64,000 nt of DNA from Ceratothoa steindachneri (GCA_963969495.1 OZ018330.1:47712706-47776705), one strand, 5' to 3'. Shown: positions 1 through 10,085, counted from the first letter of the stretch. Numbers and translations: made by a program. Notes: generated from the sequence alone by a model not told the origin.

Positions 1-665
1 CTTGCAATTTAGCCATAAGAGGTTGCATTTTTCTTAGTTAATCGGCAGGCTAGATAACTTCATTGTTTGCAAAATGAATATGACAAAGAATTGTCTGAAA
101 TCTATTTATAGACATAGGTTTTGAAGCAATTGAATTTTTGTAAAGAGGATTTGTTGACCAATAATTTGCCAGCTTTTCCAGCTTTACTAATCCCATCCAT
201 ATGATAAGTGCCAAAATAGTTCGTAATTTCTTCTTTATCTGTTGGTTTCCATTGATTTGAGGAAGATCTTCGTTTATTCGGCTGTGTAGGAATGCATTGT
301 AGAGCATATCTATTTGTTTCGGTTACTATCTTAGTAATGGTTTCATCATCCACCAAAAGGCTAAATACTTGGGCAAGAGTAATATCTGCTGGTATTGTTC
401 TTCTTAGGCCGCCGTTTCCAGTATATGGAAAATCTGCAGTTCAATTTCCTAACTCAGTACAGCAAGCTCTGTTCATATTTTTCCTTTTCGGAGCTTGAGA
501 TGTTTCGTTTTCTTCATCTTCAGCAAGAAGATCTTTAACTTCATACTCTTCATCACAGTTCTCCTCCTCAGGACTATAATTCGGATCTATGTCAGAATCG
601 TCACTTGGCATAACAAGCAAATCTGCAATATTTTCTTGACGTAATGCTGCTATTTTGGAAGGCAT
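1..665 (-). pseudogene. piggyBac-type transposase, N-terminal part, broken
   Basis: Read on the minus strand, a start codon at 665 opens an acidic N-terminal region (positions 665-441) with runs of D and E, typical of piggyBac transposases. After a break, 356-102 encodes a segment with TNRYA and a W-x-P stretch. A further frame change leads to 307-50, with MGLVKL, YWSTNPLY and MSINRFQ followed by a LHF-ADNE-like segment. That order (ETNRYA, then MGL-K, YWS, M-x-x-RF) is the known DDE_Tnp_1_7 layout. The catalytic Asp region would lie beyond the window edge at position 1. At least two frame changes and several stops make this a dead copy. A TTAA at 904-907, the target of this family, lies upstream of the gene and may mark the element end, but I could not confirm a terminal repeat there. 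Confidence 0.85.
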
Positions 666-711
666 AATGAGTGAAAATCATGAAAGCGGTGCTTTATATA
701 GTGATAGATTG

Positions 712-841
712 CACAACATTGCGTAATATTGCATCACTTTTGGTAAAATTGCGTCATTTCTTTCGTGAAATAGTTCAATATATCTTACAAAAGAAATGAC
801 GCAATTTTACCAAAAGTGGTGAAATATTGAGCAATGTTGTG
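712..841. repeat. Near-perfect inverted repeat (about 52-nt arms) upstream of the piggyBac gene
   Basis: Arm 712-763 is matched by arm 790-841 in inverse orientation, with a 26-nt spacer. The inner 29 nt (735-763 against 790-818) are a perfect complement. The outer parts differ at a few positions, with CACAACATTGC shared. It lies just upstream of the piggyBac start codon, so it may be the 5' untranslated or subterminal repeat of that element, or a separate foldback insertion. A second palindrome, CACTCATATATGAGTG, lies at 916-931. Confidence 0.85.
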
Positions 842-1380
842 AAATAGAACAAAGGATGACGTAACTTTTTGTATTATTTTAAAATAATAAGCAAAATATA
901 GTATTAAAATGGTGCCACTCATATATGAGTGACGCAAACCAGAGGAAGGAAATTATGTACCCTTACAGCCCATGTCACTCATTTTTCAAAATACATAAAT
1001 TAACAAAAAAAATGTATATACTATTCCATAAATGCAAAAACTCTACATTTATAGTAAAATAGAATCAAATATTTTAAAATAAGGCGCTGGTACATCAGAG
1101 GAGTTTTTTTAAAAATGACCTGGTTGAGAATGTGATTATGGAGGATTGTTTTCAAAGGCTGTCGTAATTGGAGGGAGTCGGCGATTGCAGTTGAATTGTT
1201 ATCGCGACCGGACAGTAAATTAGGGCAAGAGGAGGAAATTAGAAACAAATCCTTTCGTGTTTAATGGCTGAGAGTGGATGAAATTTGGGGTGACATATCT
1301 TTAATTATGTAATGAAGAATGTCTGAGTTCGAAACATGTTTGCTTCCTAAATTTGTTGTACAAAGGTGAGATAAAAGAAA

Positions 1381-1381
<1 letters not shown>

Positions 1382-1460
<79 letters not shown>
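1382..1460. repeat. (TA)n microsatellite
   Basis: An uninterrupted TA dinucleotide run of about 39 units. It lies just outside the inverted repeat at 1503-1700, which has a second TA run on its other side. Confidence 0.98.
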
Positions 1461-1466
<6 letters not shown>

Positions 1467-1502
1467 CTGTTTCACTCAATAACGAGTAAATAAATATACA
1501 AT

Positions 1503-1700
1503 AAAACCACTGTATTTAGAGCATAGGTTCATTATTATTATTAAAACGGTTATTAAAACGGGACTAGATTTGATATGTAGTTTACCATATCAATTTCAGC
1601 CGCTAAAGATGATATGGTAAGCTACATATCGAATCTAGTCCCGTTTTAATAACCGTTTTAATAATAATAATAAACTTTATGCTCCAAATACATTGGTTTT
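1503..1700. repeat. Long hairpin: 90-nt inverted arms, 17-nt loop
   Basis: Arm 1503-1592 pairs with arm 1610-1700 at more than about 90 percent identity by eye. Each arm contains TTATTAAAACGGGACTAG or its complement, and the loop is 1593-1609. (TA)n runs lie outside both ends. The shape fits a foldback or MITE-type insertion, or a palindromic pseudo-LTR part of the Penelope-like element downstream. Transcribed RNA would form an almost continuous 90-bp duplex. Confidence 0.9.
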
Positions 1701-1702
1701 CT

Positions 1703-1704
<2 letters not shown>

Positions 1705-1755
<51 letters not shown>
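1705..1755. repeat. (TA)n microsatellite
   Basis: TA run of about 25 units directly abutting the right arm of the 1503-1700 hairpin. Confidence 0.98.
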
Positions 1756-1759
<4 letters not shown>

Positions 1760-1793
1760 AACTCACACAGTAGCGCGTTAGTAGAGCAATAAA

Positions 1794-1913
1794 TGCAAAA
1801 ATTTCCACAGGAAAATGAAAGACGGATTCCAAGTACTTTCGAACTTCCGTCTTTGATATTATTTTTCTATTCTGCGTCATTTCGTTTTACATGGGCGTGG
1901 CATTGCTTTTCTG

Positions 1914-2006
<93 letters not shown>

Positions 2007-2098
2007 ACCTTTGTCAAATTTTTCGTTATTCCTTGATAATGAACTAAATAAGATCGAAAGTACTTGGAATCCGCCTTTCGTTTTCCTATAAAATCTTT

Positions 2099-2102
<4 letters not shown>
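1794..2102. repeat. Inverted repeat flanking a (TA)n tract, probably a Penelope-like terminal structure
   Basis: Positions 1794-1843 and 2052-2102 are inverted copies, sharing GGATTCCAAGTACTTTCG with few mismatches. They enclose about 210 bp that includes the TA run 1918-2004. The right arm abuts another TA run. The left arm also has a small internal hairpin, AAAGACGG with CCGTCTTT, between about 1819 and 1854. Because a Penelope-like coding region follows on the same strand, these arms are plausibly pieces of its pseudo-LTR. That assignment is inference. Confidence 0.75.
1918..2004. repeat. (TA)n microsatellite
   Basis: TA run of about 43 units between the inverted arms at 1794-1843 and 2052-2102. 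Confidence 0.98.

Positions 2103-2143
<41 letters not shown>
2102..2143. repeat. (TA)n microsatellite
   Basis: TA run of about 21 units directly abutting the right inverted arm that ends at 2102. Confidence 0.98.
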
Positions 2144-2147
<4 letters not shown>

Positions 2148-2459
2148 TTTTACATTGAAATTCTGAGCCCTATTAAATAAGTAGATAGTAAATTGGGTGA
2201 GTAAAATTAGGGTCAGTGAATTTATGTGCGTCGAATGGTAAAGGGGAAATCTATGCTTCTATGATAAAAATTAAAGGGAACTATAGATGATTGTTGGAAT
2301 TTAAGTGTGGTTTTTGTTGTAAAATGAAAAGAGATTCAATTTTATTAAATAATTTGGATTTGTGGCACAATTCTGTATTTTGAAGTTGTCGATATAGATA
2401 TTAGACTCGCATATTTTCGCATGAGCTCTAATAGGCTCATATAATGTGGAATTTGAACC

Positions 2460-3590
2460 TATTTAACCTTTCAGGGGATAAGGGTGTCATAATGGTAAAT
2501 TATGTAGTAGAGAATTAATTCATAAATATCTCACTGAAAGAAACAATCGGTATTTGTATAGACAACTTTTAATTCACTTTTAAAACTCTCTGTCCCGAAT
2601 TCCTATTTCCACTTATTCAGAATTCTATGTAAAAAATGACTGGGATTAGGATTAGTCTACCATTTGGTCTATTTTGCGCAAATAACTTCCTGGAGCTTTA
2701 TTACGACCGAAGTAGGCTTCAAATTTGCTCAGCTGAATTTAGACCCATATAATATAGACAAGCTGTTGATGATGCATTTGTTCTAAGTCGCTTAAACATG
2801 CCGAAGCATTTCTTAAACACTTTAATTCTCGCTATACAAACATAAAATATGCCAATGACTTAGAAAATGATGGTAGGCTCTCTTTTCTGGATATTGATAT
2901 AGGTCGATCTAGAAAACATTTCGAAACAGATTATAGAAAACTAATTTTACAGGGCGTGGTGCTAACTTTTTCAGCTTTATATCATAAAAATTTAAATTCA
3001 CATGTTTTAAGGCTCTTATATATCGAGTCTAGCTCATTTGTTTCACAAATAAATTACACGACCTATAATTTAACTTCTTCAAAAAACACTTTAAAAATAA
3101 TGGCTACATCGACACAACGATGGACAAACACATTAATGGATTCTTTAATTAAATTTCCAAAGAAACAAACCCCACATACTCCACTTCTAAAATAGGTGCC
3201 CTATATTAGTGTCAAATACGTAGGCAATGCAACAATAAACTTTATAAATAATCTTCAAAAAGCAATAAGGAATATTTCGCCATAAATCAAGCCCAAATTA
3301 ATAATACTTTAAAATTCAATCAAATGCCACCCTTTTTAATATTTTTAAATACTATTCTGAGTCATGTGCACATTGTATATTGGATCGACAAAGATCGATC
3401 CACTGTCGCATTGTCCCATGAGAAGTTGTCGACCCGTATGAGAAATATCAGCAAACCGGACGCATCGCCTATTAGGCAAAATGCGCAAATATGTAAGGCC
3501 AATATTTCCATCGACAACTTCAAAATACTAAGTAGCGCAGCAAATCTCAATGATCTAAGATTTTTACAATCTCTTTTATTTAAATAAACA
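2460..3590 (+). pseudogene. Penelope-like retroelement: reverse transcriptase plus GIY-YIG endonuclease, decayed
   Basis: Several motifs of Penelope-like polyproteins occur in order but in shifting frames. A GDKGVIMVN stretch lies at about 2475-2505 (family form ADKG-x-x-VV). A VDDAF at about 2765 stands for the YVDD catalytic box. FLDIDI then ETDYRKL at about 2895-2950 match the family LPFLDV and TSVYRKPT segments. About 3195-3290 keeps the linker before the endonuclease. 3324-3587 encodes a GIY-YIG-like block (IVYWIDKDRST, then RMRNIS) ending in NLNDLRFLQSL, the family's usual C-terminal element. Multiple frame changes and a C-poor linker show the copy is inactive. The 5' part of the RT is mostly unrecognisable before 2460. 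Confidence 0.8.
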
Positions 3591-3672
3591 AATAAACAAC
3601 TTAAATTCCAAACATCATCTGCTTGCATAAATTCAATCATCCTAATTACTAAACGCTCTTATGAAGATGTTC

Positions 3673-3699
3673 ATATATATATATATATATATATATATA
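3673..3699. repeat. (TA)n microsatellite
   Basis: Short TA run. The next bases, starting CAGTGGATTCTGCATAG at 3704, resemble the CAGT start of pogo/Tigger or Tc1-type ends. Confidence 0.95.
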
Positions 3700-4102
3700 A
3701 ACACAGTGGATTCTGCATAGTATGACCATCGGTTAGTATGACCAGCCGCCCACAAGACCATAAAAAATCATAATTAATGCTGATTTATCCTATGCCTTAT
3801 TCCGGCAATTATGACAAGTCACGTTCAGGGCTGCCACTGAGAATTTAACATTCTCCTAAGATTTACCTTAAAAATAACTCCAAGATAAAAGAAAATCTCT
3901 TGAATTCAAAAAGTAACAAAAAGCAAAGAAAAAAAAGCACCTATTTGCAAGGGAACATTTTCCCATATTTACGAAGTTTGACAATTTACATTGGTTAAAT
4001 TAGTTTAATTTTTCCGAACGCATATCAAAATTAATGGTACTCTATACCTTCGAAAACTCATTAAAATAGCAGAACTGAGGCATGCATGCAGTGCATAGTA
4101 TG
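3700..4102. other. Possible pogo/Tigger-like terminal remnant and unassigned DNA
   Basis: A CAGTGGATTC-type start at 3704 is followed by two tandem TAGTATGACCA motifs (about 3718-3748), the shape of pogo-family ends with repeated binding sites. TATGACCAGCCGC near 3737 recurs as AATGACCAGCCGC near 4426, beyond the long TA tract. No transposase was recognised between them and no matching inverted end was found, so the family call is weak. Confidence 0.25.
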
Positions 4103-4887
<785 letters not shown>

Positions 4888-5220
4888 CTAACCTCGGTCA
4901 TCACTTGTAGTAAATTGTCTACTAATTAAGCACAATCGAGGTAAGAAGGTAGAGTTGGTCAGAAGAAGAAAATATTTACCAGGAAGACAGAGTTGGGTAC
5001 CATAAACAAGTTCAGCTAGAGAGGGGGCCAAATCCTCTTTCAAGGACAAACGAATGCCCCAAATATTCATAGGTAGCTTGTTCACCCAAGTGATATTTGG
5101 ATCGGTTGAGCGTGAACTTGCCTTTACCGTCAGATGCAGAAGTTCAATTGCGTTGTTGCTTTGAGGGTGGTAGCTCGTGGTACGAAGGCGAATAAACTGC
5201 CGTAAAATTTCAATTTTAAG
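4888..5220 (-). pseudogene. Ty3/gypsy integrase fragment, core C-terminal part
   Basis: On the minus strand, from about 5220 down to 4900, the translation gives TTSYHPQSNNAIE, then LP-x-x-x-WGIR, KEDLAPSLAELVYG and LPGKYF. This is the familiar end of the integrase catalytic core in arthropod gypsy elements (family form YHPQ-NG-VERFHR, then LGIR, KEDL, SAAELVYG, LPGEF). The catalytic Glu usually found in the ERFHR segment appears as IELLHL, so that motif is altered. No protease, RT or LTR was found adjacent, so this is an isolated fragment. Confidence 0.8.
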
Positions 5221-6379
5221 TTTTGTCTAACGTATTCTAATGTGACTTTCCTGTAAACATAAAATTGATGTTGAAATCATGTCAAATACGGTGCACAAGC
5301 TGTAAAATGTATGCAGCCTTGCAGATACCATCATAAAGTATCCTTTTCGCCATCACCAACATAAAGTATCCTTTTCACCATTCTCAAATTCCTCACTTAA
5401 CAACTTCACCAATTTTAACATAGTTTAATCAAAAGCAAAATCCTCATGTTTCTTCTTCCAATTCTTCAAACTCTATCAACCCTCATCATAATTTAAAATG
5501 AAAATGGAATTTATTCATAGGCCTATCACCTCAGCCGTCTCTTTACTTCCTCAGGTTGATCCACCATTTCGCACTTACGACCCACTTTCTTGTTTTTCAT
5601 TTCTGGTTGTCAATGGTACCCACACCTAGGAGGGGGAGCATTATGCCTTGGATAACGTTTCCAAACGGCATTTGTTCTCTTCACTTCTTCAAAATATGCT
5701 CTGTTTCTAAGGGGAGTAATTGTGCCCAAGTGGATAGTCGCCAAATATGCTCTTAAAAAAATCTAAGGGGAGTAACGTTTAGAGAAGTGCAAGCGAACGC
5801 TTTCAAAGTTTCGCTTGAATGAGTCTTTTTTAGAGAGTTAGAATGGCACAGTGGATTCGCTGCTCGCTAACGGTAGTCTTGCGACGCAGGAAGTTGTTGG
5901 AAACTCGACTACGGTACTTTCGTTTGTTTTTTTTTCGCCTGTTTACCAACATGCCTCTATCTACAAATGAAATCACATAAGGTTCTCAAACAGAACAACA
6001 AGAGCAAATCTAAGATGAAGCGATAAAAAACTGGACGAAGATGATAAGTAAATTAAAACAGCTACCTCGACGAAAGAAATTGAAATATTGAATAACGAGG
6101 GGGAATTAAACGTAAAGAAGAAGATAAAGAGAAAATCTTCCGCGAATAATTGGCAATATTCTTCACCATAAACTGAGCAGAAATGAGCAAATTGATAGAG
6201 AAATCAAAAATAAAATTATCAACGAACTGAAGGAGGAATGTGGAAAGTAAGCGACGTGGTGCTGACAACTTCAACTACAGGTCCCTGCTCACTCGGGACT
6301 GATGAAGTTAAATTAAATCAAAGCCTCAAGATGTGTTCTAAAGGAATAAGAAGTATTTTTAACTTTTGCTTTTAGACCG
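5221..6379. other. Unassigned DNA with one short tandem duplication
   Basis: No gene recognised. A 28-bp unit starting CATAAAGTATCC is duplicated in tandem at 5332-5359 and 5360-5387. The part from about 6000 is A-rich on the plus strand and probably belongs to the LINE whose RT starts downstream. Confidence 0.5.
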
Positions 6380-6840
6380 GCTACTTCCTCGATAAGCACA
6401 AACCCGCCAAAATGATATTTATAGCCAACTCAGGGAAATTTCCTACGAGTAGAGAAAGCTACCGACCAAATTCTCTTTTTTGAATTTGGCGGACGCTCTT
6501 CGAAGAAATATTCATACGAAGAACCAGGAAAAACCAGGAGAAAAACTCAATCAACATTCCACAATAATGCGCGTTTAAAAAAAAAAGAAGAAAGAAATGG
6601 ACCAGAAAGATGGAGATTAATTTAATCACCGAAAAGTTCGGCCAAGCAAAAAGAGAAGAAAGTTGTGTGGACATTGTATGTCACGATGTCACCAAAGCCT
6701 GTGATAAAGAATGTCGGATGAAAATGAGAGAAGAACATGAAAAACACGATGAAGCGATAATAAGACACACGAGGTTTTCTAGTTACATCAAAATTTCTAA
6801 TATCGGGAAAAACCAGTTATTTATGCATGACAAAATCTGA
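6380..6840 (+). pseudogene. Non-LTR retrotransposon (LINE) reverse transcriptase fragment
   Basis: The plus strand encodes a segment ending SYRPNSLF at about 6450-6480, matching the LINE box SYRPISLL. A stop follows, then an IW-x-x-LFEE-like stretch. 6610-6837 is open and carries QAKREESCVDIVCHDVTKACDKE, cut here to its key parts: DVTKACDK corresponds to the RT domain box DVSKAFDKVWH. The downstream SGVPQGS and ADD boxes are not present before position 6840, so the copy is truncated or rearranged there. At least two frame interruptions lie between the SYRP and DVTKA boxes. Confidence 0.7.
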
Positions 6841-7339
6841 AAAGATCAAGGGTGGGAGGTGGGGGTTTATTGTACCGGGTGAATGTTACTAGTTTATGTG
6901 ATTGTATAGGTTACCGTTTCGTGGGTTCGTAGTCGGTAATTAAAAGGGCGTGTATTGAAGAGCCCTCGTTGCTATTGCGATCGACGGGTGACGAGGACTT
7001 TAGGCAGTGGGTTTACTTTACGCCTCTCTTGAGTTTGTTCTGACTCCTTTTAATTTCCCACGAGGGTTATGTGTTTGGTTTGGTTTACCGAAGGGGTCTC
7101 GGCAATCGGGGTAAGTAAAGGACTGAAAGAACGCGGCTAAGAAAATATAACTTTATTCTTAAATTGGCCTACTAAAAGGGGCAAGTGGAAACATTTCGAG
7201 GTCTTTGCGGTCAATGTGTAGGCTTTCTGTTTTACGCGAAGTATCGAGTCTGAAGGCAGCATGACTAAGAGAAAGAACTGATTTAATGAATACGGAATTA
7301 TGATTCTGAATAATCCTAGAGTCCCATCTCCCCCTCTTT
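6841..7339. other. Unassigned stretch, GC somewhat higher than its surroundings
   Basis: No protein match seen on either strand. It ends with an AT-rich segment and has no obvious repeat partner in the window. Confidence 0.3.
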
Positions 7340-7435
7340 CAGTGGTTGCTGTGAGTTTGATACCGCACACGAAATAATTTTGTGTCCTCTCGCCAGGGAA
7401 AGATGGTGCTTTACCCATTCGGCCACAATAGCCGA
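7340..7435 (-). repeat. tRNA-derived SINE head (Ser/Leu-type)
   Basis: On the minus strand, 7424-7413 reads TGGCCGAATGGG, a good Pol III A box. GGTATCAAACTC at 7364-7353 stands where a B box (GGTTCRANYCC) is expected, with mismatches. The spacing of about 60 nt fits a class II tRNA (long variable arm). Folding into an intact tRNA is not evident, so a SINE or tRNA pseudogene is likelier than a functional tRNA. Confidence 0.55.
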
Positions 7436-7789
7436 TAAAGGAATCGAGACTAAAATGTTTCCAGTGGGTGCCTCGAATCAAATAGGCCAAGATATGGTTA
7501 GCTTCATAATACCTGATAGATTTGAACCGAATTACCAAAGAGCTGAACTAGAGCGATCTACACACTATCACTCACCTCCATAACTCTGATCTGCTCAAAA
7601 GAGGCAAGGTATTTTTTTCGATATTAGGATCATTCAAAGTGTTCCTGGAAAATGATCTAGATCGTTCTGTATAAATCAAAACACTGGGAAATTGGAAATT
7701 GTAGGATTTACGTCATTTAATAAATATTCCCCCCAAAGACAACGGGAATTCTAGGAAATTGTAGATGAAAGTTAACATGATCTTTTTGG
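7436..7789. other. Unassigned stretch before the Polinton block
   Basis: AT-rich, with no gene recognised. It could contain the eroded 5' end of the ATPase gene or the left part of the Polinton. Confidence 0.3.
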
Positions 7790-8186
7790 TTGAACTTTAT
7801 TGAAAAGAAGGTTCAAGTCAGCGCAAAGTCAAAAAAGTCAACAGGAATTTTGGGGGAAACTTATTTGAGCGATAAATTTGTGGTGATGACGGACCTCCTT
7901 GAAGGTCAGAGAATAATACATTTAATATATTACAAAGGGGCTTTGCAAAATTATACGAGGAATAAGTCAACAAATAAGCTTACTCAACGCGTTGATAAAA
8001 TCATCTGGTGTTACACCGTATGGCAGAAAGACTATGAGGAATTTAAAAATGAAGTAATATTTCACGGAGGTGTGTATGATGTGTTATCTTTAGATGGAAG
8101 AAGTCATACACTCCTTATTTTAGATAACTTAATGCAAAAGATAGATGCAAATATATCAGAGATATTTACAGTGAACTCCCACCATA
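7790..8186 (+). pseudogene. Polinton packaging ATPase, 5' portion, cut by an insertion
   Basis: An open frame runs to the insertion point at 8186. The recognisable part starts near 7985 with IIWCYTVWQKDYEEF, matching the family segment RI-WCY-x-x-WQ-x-Y. Then comes LLILDNLM, the Walker B strand (family LLILDDLM) with the second Asp changed to Asn. Next is IFTVNSHHN, matching the conserved FT-x-x-SHHRN sensor region. The Walker A loop expected upstream (GPTGSGKT-like) is not recognisable. Family proteins pump DNA into capsids in the nucleus of infected cells. The frame continues after the insertion at 9700, where removal of the element and one TA would rejoin the frame. The frame opens with TTG, not ATG, so the true start is lost. 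Confidence 0.8.
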
Positions 8187-8232
8187 ACAAGGTCTGTTGA
8201 CCAAAATGTCACATGCCCTCACTTATTTTGAA

Positions 8233-9346
8233 TAACCTAGCATAGCGTAGTATTGTCTAGCATAGCCTAGCCTAAACTTGCCTAGCATAGCATAGCATAT
8301 CATAGTCAAGCATGGCATAGTATAATATTCACTGTTTTAGCCTAGTATAGCCAAGCCTAACCAAGCATAGGATAGCCTAGCCTAAAATAGAAGAGACTAG
8401 CTGTGCTGAGCCTAACCTAAACTAGCATAGTATAATCTAGCTAGCCTAGTATTACCTAGCATATTATCCTACCTTAGCTTAGTAGACCCTCGTTTAACCT
8501 AGTATATTATAGTATAGCCTAGTTTAGCCTAGTATAGCCTTGCCGGGCGTAGCATTGCCTAGTGTAGCCTAGCTTACTATAGCCAATATAGCCTAACCAG
8601 GAAAGGTTTAGCATTACATGCCAGAGCCTAGCCTAGCGTTTCCTAGAATAGCTTAGCCTAGTATAGCCAAGCTAAAATAGGGTAATATAGCCTAGCCAAT
8701 ATATCCTTGCATATGATAGCATAGAGTAGCCTAGCCTACTATAGGCTAGCTTGGTATAGCCTCTTCTAGCATAAGCACATAACATAATATAGCTAAGCGT
8801 ATGATATTATAGCATAGCCTAGTATATCCTAGACCAGTATAGCATACCATCCCCTAGACTAGAATAACCTTGCATAGCTTAGCCTATTATAGCCTTGGAT
8901 AGCTAACCTAACATAGTATTACCTTGCATAGCCTAACATAGCCTAGCATAGCAGAGCATAGCCCTCCCCAGCCTATTATACTTTAGCCTACCCTGGTATA
9001 GCATAGTGTAGCCCTGTCTAGCCTAGTATAGCTTACCATAGCTTAGCCTAGCCTAGTCTATCATAGTATAACCTAGCCTAGCATTAACTATCCTAGACAA
9101 GTATACCCTATACTATTCTATTATACCAGAGTCAAGCATAGCTTACTAAGCTTAATATTGTTTAGCAACTTATAGCCTAAATTAGCATAGTATATCTTAC
9201 CTTTGTATATTATATCCTAGCATAGCTAAGCATAGTATAGCCTAGCCTATAATAGCCTAGTATAGTATAGCCTATTTTACACATGTCTAGTAGAGTATAG
9301 AATATTATAGCCTAGTTTAGTCTAGTCTAGTCTAGCAGAGAATTAG
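8233..9346. repeat. Degenerate pentamer satellite (TAGCC/TAGCA/TAGTA)n, about 1.1 kb
   Basis: The stretch is almost wholly built of 5-bp units of the form TAG[C/T][C/A], such as TAGCCTAGCATAGTATAGCC, with frequent single-base changes and occasional one-base slips. Some patches read CCTAACCTAA, identical to the complement of the arthropod telomere repeat TTAGG, and it ends in TAGTC units. No other copy of the dispersed element carries it, so the array arose or landed inside this one. Confidence 0.9.
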
Positions 9347-9350
9347 CCTT

Positions 9351-9600
9351 ATAGTTATGATGTTATTGCCCAAAATAATTCCCGGGCTAATCTTGGGAAG
9401 ACTTTGACAATTATATCAATTGAAAGAGAATGTAAAACAACATAAGGTTTCAAAATTCGTTAGAATCGGCCGAATAGTTATTATGTTATTGCCAAAACAA
9501 AATAATTCCCAAGCTAAACTTGGGAGGACTTTGGAAATTATGGCACTCGAAAGAGAGTGTGAAACAATATAAGGTTTTCAAATTTCTTTAGAATCGGCCG
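9351..9600 (+). repeat. Tandem internal repeat of the dispersed element, two units of about 125 bp
   Basis: Unit 1 starts ATAGTTATGATGTTATTG at 9351, and unit 2 starts ATAGTTATTATGTTATTG at about 9474. A partial third begins near 9602. Both end in TTAGAATCGGCCGA. The minus-strand copy at 29271-29673 also has two such units, while the copy at 50049-50302 has one, so unit number varies between copies. Confidence 0.85.
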
Positions 9601-9699
9601 AATAGTTTCAATGTGATTACAAAAAAAAAGCAAAATGGGCACCGACCGAACGATATAGTGAGATTTAGAGTCGCTTGCGATTAGACTCGCACGCAACTA

Positions 9700-9812
9700 G
9701 AAATATCTCCATATTCCTAGTGGCCTCAAATCTATTTTATAAAAATTCTTATTTGCGCCCTAGTGCCTTAAATTGTCACACTCTAGTCTTATTTAACCAG
9801 AGGAGAGACATA

Positions 9813-9851
<39 letters not shown>

Positions 9852-10085
9852 TCTGGACAAATAATGCCTGGAAAACGGAACAGCTTCATGAAAATATATA
9901 GAGAAGCACTCTCAAAACCCTATGGTTATTTGCTCTGCGACTTCAGTCCAAGAAACACTACGATTTACATTACCGACAGAAATATTTCCAAACGAAATCG
10001 AATGCGTATATCTTTTAGAATGAGGCATAGAACGAAAAGATACACGTATTTAGTTCATACGTTCCCCACACTCTCTAAAAGATGA
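9700..10085 (+). pseudogene. Polinton packaging ATPase, 3' portion
   Basis: Translation from 9700 gives NISIFLVASNLFYK, then LNCHTLVLFN, RRDIK, a poly-Ile-Tyr run, then GQIMPGK and PYGYLLCDFSP. This follows the family order NISVI-x-x-QNLF, SLN-HY-VLFKN-RD, ARQ-x-P and PYGYLLVDL. The Ile-Tyr run comes from a (TA)n tract at 9816-9849 that replaced or expanded a few codons while leaving the frame open. After CDFSP the sequence departs from the family and ends at 10083. The gene's first half lies at 7790-8186 across the inserted element. Confidence 0.8.
9816..9849. repeat. (TA)n microsatellite inside the ATPase reading frame
   Basis: TA run of about 17 units between codons for RRDIK and FSGQ. 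It keeps the reading frame. Confidence 0.95.

Larger units (their letters stand above)
8187..9697 (+). mobile_element. Undescribed dispersed element, copy 1, inserted in the ATPase gene with TA duplication
   Basis: The host reading frame stops at 8186 and resumes at 9700. TA occurs at 8185-8186 and again at 9698-9699, as expected for a TA target duplication. The left end reads ACAAGGTCTGTTGACC, with a GGTC...GACC mini-hairpin, followed by a segment ending in CCCTCACTT. The right end reads GACTCGCACGCAAC. Three other copies in this window share the same ends (29271-29673 on the minus strand, 50049-50302, 63447-63638). No ORF was found, so it is non-autonomous. This copy is enlarged by the pentamer array at 8233-9346 and by a tandem internal repeat at 9351-9600. 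Confidence 0.8.

Noticed and set aside
8233..9346. CRISPR-like or true telomere array
   Set aside because: Units are contiguous degenerate pentamers without spacers, and the canonical TTAGG unit is not dominant.
8187..9697. Helitron interpretation of the dispersed element (copy 1 could end in CTAG)
   Set aside because: Helitrons insert between A and T without duplication and start with TC. Here the left end is ACAAGG and the split gene indicates a TA duplication.
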